Source of the DNA: CAWJMD01 sp963843835
GTDB lineage: Bacteria > Actinomycetota > Actinomycetes > Actinomycetales > CAWJMD01
Direction of reading: 5' to 3'
NCBI GenBank assembly: GCA_963843835.1
Contig: CAWJMD010000008.1
Span: forward strand, 1,054,001 to 1,118,000
Length of the DNA stretch: 64,000 bases
The position numbers and the translations under genes were made by a program. A model generated the notes under the pieces. It saw nothing but the letters and a program-made list of their open reading frames with translations, was not told the origin of the DNA and searched no databases. Shown in pieces: positions 8,747-17,371 of the stretch. How positions within the stretch are numbered: the first letter of the stretch is position 1; each line of letters begins with the position of its first letter.

Positions 8747-9504
8747 CAGTTGCTCCTTGAGGTGATGTTGATGAACGTGACTCGAGCCACCGTGGAAGGG
8801 TTCTTGGACGTGTCCTGCGTCCGAAGGGCCGCTGTCATCCAGATCTCCACGCTCTCGACCAGCGGGATGTCGCCCGCAGCGACGTTTCCGGAGCCGTCCA
8901 CCGGGACCGTGCTGACTGAGGAGCCGTCCGCGTTGAGTGTCGCGTCGGTGCGCTTGAGGTAGGTGAAGAACGAGTGCGGCGGCGTCGCGGAGAGTCCCCG
9001 GGCGACCACCTGGCACGTGCGTGCTGCGCCGGGGCTCTGCGCGCCCGCGGGGAACGTGATGTTCGCGCCGACCAGCGTGCCCCGGTAGACCTGCTGGCAC
9101 AGCTCGCGCTTGCCGTCCGCCGACGCCCGGGTCCACAGCCAGATGACCGAAGGCATCTGCGTCTGGGAGCCGGCGTTCGCGGCGGTCAGGTCGAGGGTGT
9201 CCAGCTTGGCGTAGAAGCCGATGCGCTGAGGCTCGGCGACGATGATGGCCGGGACGTTGCCGTCGTACGAGTCGGCGGTGCGCAGCTGCTTGGTCATCCG
9301 GTCGGCCGCGATGCGAAGCTCGTTGACGGCCTGGTTGCGCTGGTTGGCGGCGTCCGACGTCCGCGCCCCCGAGATCACCATCGCCGACACGCTCGCCAGC
9401 AGGAGCGTGCTGATCACCATGCCGACGAGGAGCTCGACGACGCTCATGCCGCGGTCGTCGGCGCGCCAGCCGGCACGCACCAGCCGGGCGATCCGGCGGG
9501 TCAC
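8746..9504 (-). CDS. PilW-like minor prepilin
   Basis: A 252-residue prepilin with leader MTRRIARLVRAGWRADDRG and mature start MSVVELLVGMVI, with the Glu at position 5 conserved. A hydrophobic helix is followed by a globular extracellular domain. The GTG at 9504 overlaps the stop of the upstream PilV-like gene as GTGA, which fixes the start; a longer open frame begins 105 bases earlier but has no sensible leader. Likely part of the priming/tip complex with the PilV- and PilX-like proteins. The PilW name rests on gene order and size. Confidence 0.82.
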   Translation of the reverse strand: MTRRIARLVRAGWRADDRGMSVVELLVGMVISTLLLASVSAMVISGARTSDAANQRNQAVNELRIAADRMTKQLRTADSYDGNVPAIIVAEPQRIGFYAKLDTLDLTAANAGSQTQMPSVIWLWTRASADGKRELCQQVYRGTLVGANITFPAGAQSPGAARTCQVVARGLSATPPHSFFTYLKRTDATLNADGSSVSTVPVDGSGNVAAGDIPLVESVEIWMTAALRTQDTSKNPSTVARVTFINITSRSN

Positions 9505-10811
9505 CAGTTCACCGTCGCCGAGGCGGTGCGAGACGTGTCGCTCACGGTGAAGGTCTCGGTCTTGGAGGTCGGCGTACCCGAGACGGTGACCGTCACCGTG
9601 GCGTTCCACGTGCCGTACGGGACCTGCACGGCGAAGTCAGTGCCTCCACCGTTGAGCAGGACCAGGTTCTCGGCGACCAGGAGCGAGTCGCCGCCGGAGC
9701 AGAGGGCGTCCGCGGCCCGTTCGAGGGTGACCGTCGCAGTGCTGACCGGACCCCCACCGGACTTCTTCACCTTGAGGTTCACTCCCCCGACGGGGAGGTT
9801 GACGGGGGTGGTACCCCCGGGGGTCGGGGAGACCGACACCTTCCCCCCCGACGCGGGCAGGCAGCGACCCGCCGACAACCCGTACCCGGCCCCGGCCCAG
9901 GGGAACACCGGCGACATGGCACCACTCGGCAGGAGGCACCCGGACGTCACCACCGGACTGCAGTACGGGTTGAACACCGTCTGCCCCAGGAGGCTGCGCT
10001 CGACCTGCACGCCGTGGCCCGAGATCGGGAGCTGGTAGCCACCACCGGGCGGGGACCACGCCATCGTCAAGGCGGACGCCTGGTCGTACATGAGGCTGGC
10101 CGGCTTCGCGATGCGCCCCGCGACGACGGTCGCAGCCGTCGTCGACACGCTCTGCGCGTTGGTGATGCCGACGTAGCCGATCGTGTCGACCGAGGCGCTG
10201 TAGGTACCGGGGGCGAGGCTCGTGAAGACCGCGCACCCGTTCTTGTCACTCACGGCGGTCGCGCCCGTCGGACTGAGGGTGACGTTGATGCCCTGCAGGG
10301 CAACGGAGTTGCGGTCGACGACGGGCACCGCGAAGGCACCGAGGTTCCCGTTCACCTGGCCGATGGGCACGGCGAGGACCGTGTCGCTCTGGACCGGGGT
10401 GACCGATCCCATCCTGGGCCATGTCACCAGGACGGAGATCTTCTTGTAGGCCAGGCGCGCGCCGTCGGGGGCGCTGCAGCTGCTGGTGGTCGACGTACCG
10501 GGCAGGAGGGAGATCGTGCGGGTGACCGTGAAGGCGTCGCCGTTGACGGACAAGGGCGTGGCGACCGTGCCGGGAAGCAGCGCGTCGTACCCGAGACCGA
10601 GGCTCACCTCCTTCTCGCGCTCAGCCAGGTTCGCGGCGGTTGCTCGCATCCTCCCCTCGCCGGTGAGGGCGAGCGTGCGGATCAGCACCCCGCCCGCCGC
10701 AGCCGCGACGAGGGCGAGGACGACGAGCGACGCCAGCACCTCGACGATCGTGAAGCCGTCCTCGTTGCCTGCCAGCTCGCGGCCGTGGCGTCGACGCAAG
10801 GCGCTCAGCAC
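9501..10811 (-). CDS. PilV-like minor prepilin with Ig-like domains
   Basis: A 436-residue prepilin: leader of about 19 residues ending NEDG, mature start FTIVEVLASLVVLAL with Glu 5. Past a pilin-like head there is a segment (GINVTLSPTGATAV to APGTYSASV) that reads like a carboxypeptidase-regulatory / Cna-B type beta sandwich. A second similar unit near the C-terminus starts VNLKVKKSGGGPVSTATV. The GTG at 10811 is chosen because it gives a normal leader and has GGGAG upstream; the frame stays open to 11006 without another convincing start. The add-on domains suggest a display or adhesion role, which is inference. Confidence 0.78.
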   Translation of the reverse strand: MLSALRRRHGRELAGNEDGFTIVEVLASLVVLALVAAAAGGVLIRTLALTGEGRMRATAANLAEREKEVSLGLGYDALLPGTVATPLSVNGDAFTVTRTISLLPGTSTTSSCSAPDGARLAYKKISVLVTWPRMGSVTPVQSDTVLAVPIGQVNGNLGAFAVPVVDRNSVALQGINVTLSPTGATAVSDKNGCAVFTSLAPGTYSASVDTIGYVGITNAQSVSTTAATVVAGRIAKPASLMYDQASALTMAWSPPGGGYQLPISGHGVQVERSLLGQTVFNPYCSPVVTSGCLLPSGAMSPVFPWAGAGYGLSAGRCLPASGGKVSVSPTPGGTTPVNLPVGGVNLKVKKSGGGPVSTATVTLERAADALCSGGDSLLVAENLVLLNGGGTDFAVQVPYGTWNATVTVTVSGTPTSKTETFTVSDTSRTASATVNW

Positions 10812-10970
10812 GATGGGTCTCCCGGAAGTCGGTCCGTGGGCTCCAGTGCGGGCCCTCGGGTTGGTATCGGCGGTGGCGCCGCGTCCTTGAGGCGTGAGGT
10901 GGGCCCATCCGGGAGCGGGTCCCTGTTTCCCTCTAACGGGTGCGCGCCATGCGGGATCCGAGCAACGGAA

Positions 10971-10997
10971 CGCCCCCCGGCCATCGGCCGGGGGGCG
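10971..10997 (-). terminator. Strong hairpin after the first pilin gene
   Basis: A 12-bp perfect stem (CGCCCCCCGGCC and complement) with a 3-base loop begins 23 bases past the pilin stop. On the minus strand it is followed by a modestly T-rich stretch. It probably cuts or stabilises the abundant pilin mRNA before the minor pilin genes. The 10812-10970 stretch between it and the PilV-like gene shows no other gene. Confidence 0.65.
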
Positions 10998-11019
10998 CTC
11001 GGTCACTGCTCTCAGATCA

Positions 11020-11430
11020 TCACGGGGTGGCGGTCAGCACACCGGCTGCGCAGGTGCCCTTCTTGACACCAGCGTCGGCGCTGCTGGCGGCCCACTTGTC
11101 GCCCGACTTCGACGTCACCTGCACGCAGTACGCGTTCTTGGCGGCGTTCACCGTGTAGGTGTGACCCGTCGCGGTCGAGCTGACCTTGTACTCGGACGCA
11201 GCGAGGGCGGCCGGGTACTCCTGGGTGTCGGTGAAGTTCGTCTCGACCGCGATCTGCATGTTGCGCGCGTCGGACTTGGCCTGGCCGTCGTAGCCCTTGT
11301 TGCGCTGGTTCAGGAAGGTCGGGATCGCGATGGCCGCGAGGATGCCGATGATGACGATGACGACGAGGAGCTCGATCAGGGTGAAGCCCTGGTCCTTCTC
11401 CTCCATGGACTTACGGATGCGAGCGAGCAT
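11020..11430 (-). CDS. Major type IV pilin (PilA-like)
   Basis: A 136-residue prepilin with a 15-residue leader ending KDQG and the classical mature start FTLIELLVVIVIIGILAAIA with Glu 5. The C-terminal half carries two Cys residues (in AYCVQV and GTCAAG) that could form the pilin disulfide loop. The ATG at 11430 has AAGGGGAG 5 bases upstream, the strongest ribosome site in the pilus block. It also has its own leader region and a strong hairpin after the gene, which together point to high expression. It is close in sequence to the pilin gene just upstream. Confidence 0.92.
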   Translation of the reverse strand: MLARIRKSMEEKDQGFTLIELLVVIVIIGILAAIAIPTFLNQRNKGYDGQAKSDARNMQIAVETNFTDTQEYPAALAASEYKVSSTATGHTYTVNAAKNAYCVQVTSKSGDKWAASSADAGVKKGTCAAGVLTATP

Positions 11431-11586
11431 GTGCGCTCCCCTTCGATTCGGTCTCGGTGAGCCGCCCGCTGCAGGGTCTCCGGCTCGATGACTCCTGAGA
11501 TATCGGGCTCGCCCGGAGGCACCTTGAGATCTGGGGTGAAGATTCTCGGTCGCCCTGCTCCGATCGAGCGACGCCGCTCACAGATG

Positions 11587-11620
11587 CGTGAGGGCCTGCC
11601 GCGGACGGCAGGCCCTCACG
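11587..11620 (-). terminator. Hairpin between the two pilin genes
   Basis: A perfect 15-bp stem (CGTGAGGGCCTGCCG and complement) with a 4-base loop starts 23 bases past the upstream pilin stop. No T-run follows. The rest of the 212-base gap (11431-11642) must hold the leader of the downstream pilin gene; a small 6-bp stem (GAGCCG / CGGCTC, 11459-11486) lies close to its ribosome site. I see no riboswitch consensus there. Confidence 0.6.
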
Positions 11621-11642
11621 ATGCTGCGCACACTCGACGGGA

Positions 11643-12035
11643 CTACCCCGTCGGGTTGCTGCATGCACCCGGTGCGGTCGCGACCCCGGCGGCACCACTG
11701 GTCGCCTTCCAGACGGCGCCGGACCGTGACCGGACCGACACGCAGTACGACGAGCTCGAGCCGAAGTAGACAGCGGGACTGGTGGTCTCGGACTTCAGGT
11801 AGGTCGGGATGCTCCCGGTCGGCGGATAGCCCTGGACCTCGTGGAACTCGGCCTCGATCGCCGTCTGGAGGTTGCGGGCGTCGCTCTTCGCCTGGGCGTC
11901 GAACCCCTCGTCGCGTTGTGCCAGGTACGCGGGGATCGCGATCGCCGCGAGTACGCCGATGATCGACACGACCACGAGCAGCTCGATCAGCGTGAAGCCA
12001 CGCTCGGCAGCACGCGTGCGGGATGCGATGCGCAT
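11643..12035 (-). CDS. Second type IV pilin
   Basis: A 130-residue prepilin with leader MRIASRTRAAERG and mature start FTLIELLVVVSIIGVLAAIA. It shares the plan and the AQAKSDARN segment of the neighbouring pilin and also ends with a Cys pair (YCVSVR, GACSN). I choose the ATG at 12035 because GGAGAG lies 10 bases upstream; a GTG at 12080 that overlaps the pilC stop as GTGA would add 15 residues to the leader and cannot be ruled out. It is probably a paralogue from a local duplication. Confidence 0.88.
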   Translation of the reverse strand: MRIASRTRAAERGFTLIELLVVVSIIGVLAAIAIPAYLAQRDEGFDAQAKSDARNLQTAIEAEFHEVQGYPPTGSIPTYLKSETTSPAVYFGSSSSYCVSVRSRSGAVWKATSGAAGVATAPGACSNPTG

Positions 12036-12076
12036 GGTTCGGTCACTCTCCGTCGCGGGACGTTGTGGCGCCCCGG

Positions 12077-13300
12077 TCACTGGATCAGGTCGAAGACCTT
12101 GAAGATGGGCATGTAGAGGGCGATGATCATCGACCCGATCATGGCGCCGAGCACGGCGATCATCAGCGGCTCGATCAGGCTCGTCAGCGCCTCGGTGGTC
12201 GACTCGACCTCCTGGTCGTAGAAGTCTGCAAGCTTGCCGAGCATCGTGTCCATCGCGCCGGTGTCCTCACCCACGGCGAGCATCTGCACCATCATCGCCG
12301 GGAAGACCTTGTGGTCGGCCAGGGGGCCGGCCAACGAGTCGCCCTTGCGGACGCTCTCCTGGACGTCCCTCGCGGCACGCTCGAGAACGAGGTTGCCGCT
12401 GGTCTCGCCGACGATCTCGAGGCTCTGCAGGATCGGGACCCCTGAACGGATCATCGTCCCGAGGTTGCGTGCGAAGCGGGCCAGGGCGACCTTCGCGAAC
12501 AGGTTGCCGAAGACGGGGATCTTCAGCTTCATCGGGTCGATGACGCTGCGCACCTTGTGCTGGTGCTTGACCCGGCCCCACACCACGGAGAAGGCGACGA
12601 GCAGCACGAGGCCGATCGGTGCGGCGACCTTCATCACGCCGCTGAGGAAGACGAGCGCCTTCGTCGGAGCGGGGAGCTCGCCTCCAAGGCTGTCGAACAT
12701 GCCTGCGAAGACGGGCACGATGAAGAGGAGCATGCCGACCACGGCGATGATCGCCATCACGAAGACGACGACCGGGTAGGTCATCGCCGACTTGATCTTG
12801 CTGCGGAGCTTGACCTCGGCCTCGAAGTTCTCGGCCACCGACAGCAGGGTCGTGTCGAGGAAGCCGCCGACCTCGCCCGCCCGGCACATGTTGATCATGA
12901 TCGGCGGGAAGACGCGTGGGAACTTCGCGAGCGAGTTCGACAGCGAGCCACCGGACTCCACCTCGTTGCGCACCGAGGTCAGGGCCTCCTTCAGCCCCTT
13001 GCTCTCGGTCTGCTCGGCCAGGATCGAGAGCGAGCGCAGCATCGACAGACCCGAGTTGATCATCGTGGCGAACTGTCGCGACATGACCGCGAGGTCCTTG
13101 AGCTTGACGCGGTTGCTGCCCGGGAGGGTGATCTCCTTGCTCATGCCGGAGCCCTGCTCGCGCACCGACATCGGCGCGTAGCCCATGTGCTTCAGCTTGG
13201 TGACGAGCGCCGCCTCGTTGGGGGCGTCGAGCTTGCCGGTGACGAGCTTGCCCGAGCGGTCGCGGACGGAGTACTCGTAGGTCTTGGTGGCGGTTGCCAT
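12077..13300 (-). CDS. pilC: Type IV pilus inner membrane platform protein
   Basis: A 407-residue polytopic protein on which the ATPases act to extrude or retract pilins. It has an N-terminal soluble part, then two repeated T2SSF domains (about 70-195 and 270-395), each with GxxL...ESG/KG segments, and three membrane helices. The ATG at 13300 gives MATATKTYEYSVRDRSGK, the usual start of PilC proteins, and lies 11 bases after pilT. The frame is open further upstream, but that part is out-of-phase pilT sequence. Confidence 0.95.
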   Translation of the reverse strand: MATATKTYEYSVRDRSGKLVTGKLDAPNEAALVTKLKHMGYAPMSVREQGSGMSKEITLPGSNRVKLKDLAVMSRQFATMINSGLSMLRSLSILAEQTESKGLKEALTSVRNEVESGGSLSNSLAKFPRVFPPIMINMCRAGEVGGFLDTTLLSVAENFEAEVKLRSKIKSAMTYPVVVFVMAIIAVVGMLLFIVPVFAGMFDSLGGELPAPTKALVFLSGVMKVAAPIGLVLLVAFSVVWGRVKHQHKVRSVIDPMKLKIPVFGNLFAKVALARFARNLGTMIRSGVPILQSLEIVGETSGNLVLERAARDVQESVRKGDSLAGPLADHKVFPAMMVQMLAVGEDTGAMDTMLGKLADFYDQEVESTTEALTSLIEPLMIAVLGAMIGSMIIALYMPIFKVFDLIQ

Positions 13301-13311
13301 CGTGCGCTCCC

Positions 13312-14595
13312 TCAGGCCCGGCCGGTCAGGCGGTTGAAGTCCTCGACGTGGTGGCACTTCTCGAGGCCCTGCTCGTAGCTGATGCGGTTCGTTCGCACGA
13401 GATCGGCCAGGTGCTGGTCCATCGTGTGCATGCCGTGCTGCGCCCCGGCCTGCATGGCCGAGTAGATCTGGTGGGTCTTGCCCTCGCGGATGAGGTTGCG
13501 CACCGCGGCGGTCGCCTGCAGGACCTCGGTGGCGACGACCCGCCCGCGCCCGTCCGCCGTCTTGCACAGCGTCTGGCAGACGACACCCTGCAGCGAGCCG
13601 GCGAGCATGACGCGGACCTGCTGCTGCTGCTCGGGCGGGAAGACGTCGATCACGCGGTCGATGGTCTGCGCCGCGTCCTGCGTGTGCAGGGTCGCGAACA
13701 CGAGGTGCCCGGTCTCAGCGGCGGTCAGGGCCACCGAGATGGTCTCGAGGTCACGCATCTCGCCGACCAGGATGATGTCGGGGTCCTGGCGCAGGACGTG
13801 CTTCAGCGCGTTGGCGAAGGACTTGGTGTCCTCCCCCACCTCTCGCTGGTTGATCAGGCAGCTCTTGTGACGGTGCAGGAACTCGATGGGGTCCTCGACC
13901 GTCATGATGTGGCCGTGCCGGGTGCGGTTGGCCAGGTCGATGAGGGACGCCAGCGTCGTCGACTTGCCGGAGCCGGTCGGGCCGGTGACCAGGACCATGC
14001 CGCGGGGCAGGCCGGCGAAGTTGCTGACGGTCGGCGGGATGCCGAGGTCCTCCAGCGGCTTGATCTCGTAGGGGATCACCCGGAACGCGGCGCCGATGGA
14101 CTCACGCTGGCGGTAGATGTTGACGCGGAACCGCGAGCGGCCCGGCAGGGAGTAGGCGAGGTCGAGCTCGAGCTCGGACTCGAACTTCTCGCGCTGCTTC
14201 TGGGTGAGGATCGCGTAGATCACGCGCTGCAGCGCCATCCGCTCCATGATCGGCTGCTCGTCCAGGGGCTGGAGCTCTCCACGGAGGCGCAGCATCGGGT
14301 GCGCCCCGCTGCTGAGGTGGAGGTCGGAGGCGCCCCGCTCGAGCATCTCTATCAGCAGGTCGCTGAGGACGAAGTCGCCCTCCTCGACCTGCGCCTCGGT
14401 CGTCTGGCGGCCCAGCACCTGCGGCTTCTTGGCCGTCGCGACCCCCGGTGGGGGCTGCGTCGGCGGGAGGGGTGCGGTCGCCGCGTGCGCGCCGGGGGGC
14501 GCCGTCGTCGAGGCGGTGGGGGCGGTCGGGGTGTCGCCGCGGAAGGCGAACGCCTCCGGCGAGTAGCCCTGCTGGTTCGGCTGGCCGCTGCTCAC
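13312..14595 (-). CDS. pilT: Type IV pilus retraction ATPase PilT-like
   Basis: A hexameric motor ATPase that drives pilus disassembly and twitching. The GTG at 14595 follows GAGGGGAG and gives 427 residues: a Pro/Ala/Thr-rich N-terminal extension of about 70 residues, a PAS-like N-domain, Walker A GPTGSGKS at about 205-212, the Asp box with EDPIEF, Walker B with ILVGEMRDLET near 272-283, His box, and AVRNLIRE near 364-371. This last motif is the PilT retraction mark and separates it from pilB. The disordered N-terminal extension is longer than in Gram-negative PilT. An upstream open stretch to 14706 has no good ribosome site. Confidence 0.93.
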   Translation of the reverse strand: MSSGQPNQQGYSPEAFAFRGDTPTAPTASTTAPPGAHAATAPLPPTQPPPGVATAKKPQVLGRQTTEAQVEEGDFVLSDLLIEMLERGASDLHLSSGAHPMLRLRGELQPLDEQPIMERMALQRVIYAILTQKQREKFESELELDLAYSLPGRSRFRVNIYRQRESIGAAFRVIPYEIKPLEDLGIPPTVSNFAGLPRGMVLVTGPTGSGKSTTLASLIDLANRTRHGHIMTVEDPIEFLHRHKSCLINQREVGEDTKSFANALKHVLRQDPDIILVGEMRDLETISVALTAAETGHLVFATLHTQDAAQTIDRVIDVFPPEQQQQVRVMLAGSLQGVVCQTLCKTADGRGRVVATEVLQATAAVRNLIREGKTHQIYSAMQAGAQHGMHTMDQHLADLVRTNRISYEQGLEKCHHVEDFNRLTGRA

Positions 14596-14721
14596 GGCGC
14601 TCCCCTCATCGGTTGTCCTGTCGTACACGCCTCGTCGAGGTCTGCTGGCTCTCCTGCTCATCGGCCCGTCCAGGCCCACCCTTGAGGCGTCGTGTGAGAG
14701 CGCCACGAGCGCTACCGTGCG

Positions 14722-16398
14722 TCACGCGACGACGCGGAGGATCTCCTCGATCGAGGTCACACCGCCCATGACCTTGGCCCAGCCGTCGTTGCGCAGGGAG
14801 ACCATCCCCTGGGCGGCGGCGGTCTTCTCGATCTCGGCGGCCGAGGCGCGGGAGACGGCCAGGCGCTCGATCTCCTCGCTGACGGTCATCACCTCGTGCA
14901 GCGCCAGTCGTCCCTTGTACCCCGTGCGCGAGCAGGAGGAGCACCCGACGGGACGGAACAGCGTGGGCACCGACTCGCCAGGAGCCCAGGGGAACCGCGC
15001 GCCGGTGAGCTCGGCCTCGCTCGGCTCGTACTCCTCCTTGCACTTGGGACACAGTCGCCGGGCGAGCCGCTGGGCCAGCACGCTGTCGAGGGCGGACCCG
15101 ACCAGGAAGGGCTCGATGCCCATCTCGGTCAGACGCGTGATCGCCGACGGCGCGTCGTTGGTGTGGAGGGTCGACAGCACGAGGTGTCCGGTCAGCGAGG
15201 CCTCGATCGCGATCTGGGCCGTCTCGTGGTCACGGATCTCACCGATCAGCACCACGTCGGGGTCGGACCGCAGGATCGAGCGCAGGGCGGACGAGAAGGT
15301 CAGGCCGGCCTTGGGGTTGACCTGGACCTGGTTGATGCCCGGGAGCCGGTACTCGACCGGGTCCTCGACCGTGATCACGTTGATCTCGGGCTTGGACACG
15401 ATGTTGAGCGTCGCGTACAGAGTGGTCGACTTGCCGGAGCCGGTCGGACCGGTCACCAGGATCATCCCGTAGGGCTTGATGTAGCTCGTCCGGTAGCGCT
15501 CGAAGTTGCTCTCGGAGAAGCCGAGGTCGGCCAGGTCGAGCCGCGCCGTCGAGTTGTCGAGCACACGCATGACGACCTTCTCGCCCCACACCGTCGGCAG
15601 GGTCGCCACGCGCAGGTCGATCTTCTTGCCGTTCGTCGTGACCGAGAGCCGGCCGTCCTGGGGGATGCGGCGCTCGGCGATGTCGATGTCCGACATGATC
15701 TTGAGCCGGGACACCACGCCGCCGGCGATCTGCTTGGGCGAGCGCATCACCTCGTGCAGCACGCCGTCGATGCGGTAGCGGACGCGGAGCTCGTGCTCGG
15801 CCGGCTCGATGTGGATGTCGGACGCACGGTCCTGGATCGCCTGCGTGATGAGCAGGTTCACGTACTTGACGATCGGGGCGTCCTCGACGATCTCGGTGAG
15901 CTGACTGAGGTCATCGTCCTCGTCCGCGTCCGTCATCGCCGTGGTCAGGTCGTCGAGCTCGCCGTCGGCACGGCAGAACCGGTCGATGGCGGCCAGCAGG
16001 TCGTCGCGCGTGGCGACGACCGGGCGCACGTCGAGTCCGGTGATCTGGCGGACGTCATCGAGCGCGAAGACGTTGCCCGGGTCGGCCATCGCCAGCACGA
16101 GCTTGCCCTCGTCGTAGCCCACCGGCAGCACGGTGTGACGCCGGCAGACGGCGGCCGACACGCGGGCCACGGCCGAGCCGTCGACAGATGCCTCGGCGAG
16201 GTCGATGAAGTCCAGGCCGATCTGCTCGGAGAGTGCCGCCACCAGCTGCGACTCGGTGAGGAGCCCCTGCTCGACGAGCACACGCCCCAGCGGCCGCCCC
16301 TCCTGCTCGTGGACGTCGAACGCCGCGACCAGCTGTTCCTCGGTGACGAGCCCGTCCTCGAGCAGGATGTCGACGAACTGGCGCACACCTGTGGTCAT
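14722..16398 (-). CDS. pilB: Type IV pilus extension ATPase PilB-like
   Basis: The hexameric motor that powers pilin assembly. It has 558 residues: a T2SSE N-domain (about 1-140) with a segment RPLGRVLVEQGLL (36-48) resembling the c-di-GMP-binding MshEN motif, a catalytic core with Walker A GPTGSGKS at 317-324, Walker B VVLIGEIRDHET, and a tetracysteine zinc site (CPKC and CSSC pairs, about 455-495). The last feature marks PilB, not PilT. The ATG has GAGAGG upstream. It is the first gene of the pilus block, about 105 bases after aroE, so the block promoter probably lies in 16399-16503; I could not pick clear -35/-10 boxes. Confidence 0.94.
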   Translation of the reverse strand: MTTGVRQFVDILLEDGLVTEEQLVAAFDVHEQEGRPLGRVLVEQGLLTESQLVAALSEQIGLDFIDLAEASVDGSAVARVSAAVCRRHTVLPVGYDEGKLVLAMADPGNVFALDDVRQITGLDVRPVVATRDDLLAAIDRFCRADGELDDLTTAMTDADEDDDLSQLTEIVEDAPIVKYVNLLITQAIQDRASDIHIEPAEHELRVRYRIDGVLHEVMRSPKQIAGGVVSRLKIMSDIDIAERRIPQDGRLSVTTNGKKIDLRVATLPTVWGEKVVMRVLDNSTARLDLADLGFSESNFERYRTSYIKPYGMILVTGPTGSGKSTTLYATLNIVSKPEINVITVEDPVEYRLPGINQVQVNPKAGLTFSSALRSILRSDPDVVLIGEIRDHETAQIAIEASLTGHLVLSTLHTNDAPSAITRLTEMGIEPFLVGSALDSVLAQRLARRLCPKCKEEYEPSEAELTGARFPWAPGESVPTLFRPVGCSSCSRTGYKGRLALHEVMTVSEEIERLAVSRASAAEIEKTAAAQGMVSLRNDGWAKVMGGVTSIEEILRVVA

Positions 16399-16503
16399 CG
16401 TCGTCCTCTCGCGGCAGACAGGTCATCCCGAGGCGCCCGTACAGGGGCCACGGCTCAGCATCGGTCGGACCGGGCCCCGGCTTGAACGCGGACGCCGAAG
16501 CGG

Positions 16504-17346
16504 TCAGCGGACCGTGCTCACCGCGGCCCGCATCGCCGCCACCGACGGCGTTCTCCCCGTCCACAGGCGCACCTGCTCCCTGGCCTGGTGCACGAGCATA
16601 CTCAGCCCGTCGACCACCGTCCCGCCGCCCGCCTGCCACGCGGACGCGAGCCGCGTGGGCCAGGGGTCGTAGACGACGTCGAGCAGCACGCCGCTCCACC
16701 GCTCGCCCTTGCGGGCCGACTCGTCCAGGACCGACGCGAGGCCGTCCCCCGCGCCGGCGGGCGCCGTCGAGACCACGACGTCGGCGGCGCGCAGCACGTC
16801 GCCCACCGCCGCGTCGCTCCAGTCCGCCAGGTGCGGCTGGGCGCCGAGCCGTTCCGCGGCGCCCAGCACCGGCGTCGCGCGGGCCCGGGACCGCACCACC
16901 ACGACCGGTTCGCGGCAGCCCAGCGCGGCGAGAGCCGCGACGGCCGAAGCCGCGGTGGCGCCCCCGCCCAGCACGACACACCCCGGGTCGACGGCGCGGT
17001 CCACCCCGCCCTCGCCCAGCGCACCCACGATGCCGCCCACGTCGGTGTTGTCTCCGCGCCGCCGACGGCGGCCGCCGGTCGCGGCCGGCTCGAACGTCAG
17101 GGTGTTGACCGCCCCGACCTGCAAGGCCAGGGGCGACGCCTCGTCGAGCAGCGGAAGCACCGCCTGCTTGAGCGGCATCGTCAGCGAGAGACCCACCCAC
17201 TCCGGTCCGAGCGAGTCGACGAAGGACGCGAGGCCGTCCTCGGTCACCTCGAACCTCTCGTAGGCCCAGTCGTCCAGACCCAGCTCGCGGTGGGCCGCGG
17301 CATGCAGCAGCGGTGACAGGGAGTGCGCGACCGGGGAGCCGAGCAC
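16504..17346 (-). CDS. aroE: Shikimate dehydrogenase
   Basis: Reduces 3-dehydroshikimate to shikimate with NADPH. Visible: SLSPLLH shikimate-binding serines near the start, the catalytic lysine in SLTMPLK, the catalytic aspartate in GDNTDVGG and the dinucleotide loop VLGGGATAAS. The 280-residue product begins at a GTG that cuts into the first beta strand (the family usually has about 6-10 residues before the LGSPVAHS segment) and lacks a clear ribosome site. A CTG at 17370, two bases after the mltG stop TGA, would add LSAQHRAA and restore the strand. The true start is therefore doubtful. The basic ArgArgArg run before GDNTD is unusual but the key residues are kept. Confidence 0.93.
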   Translation of the reverse strand: MLGSPVAHSLSPLLHAAAHRELGLDDWAYERFEVTEDGLASFVDSLGPEWVGLSLTMPLKQAVLPLLDEASPLALQVGAVNTLTFEPAATGGRRRRRGDNTDVGGIVGALGEGGVDRAVDPGCVVLGGGATAASAVAALAALGCREPVVVVRSRARATPVLGAAERLGAQPHLADWSDAAVGDVLRAADVVVSTAPAGAGDGLASVLDESARKGERWSGVLLDVVYDPWPTRLASAWQAGGGTVVDGLSMLVHQAREQVRLWTGRTPSVAAMRAAVSTVR

Positions 17347-17371
17347 GGCCGCCCGGTGCTGCGCGCTCAGG

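Noticed and set aside
8747..9136. N-terminal extension of the PilX-like gene, suggesting a fusion with pilW
   Set aside because: The extension is pilW in another phase. The prepilin leader at 8746 and the TGATG junction fix the start.
11431..11586. c-di-GMP riboswitch before the pilin gene
   Set aside because: Such riboswitches often precede pilin genes, but I see no GEMM-type conserved segments, only a small 6-bp stem.
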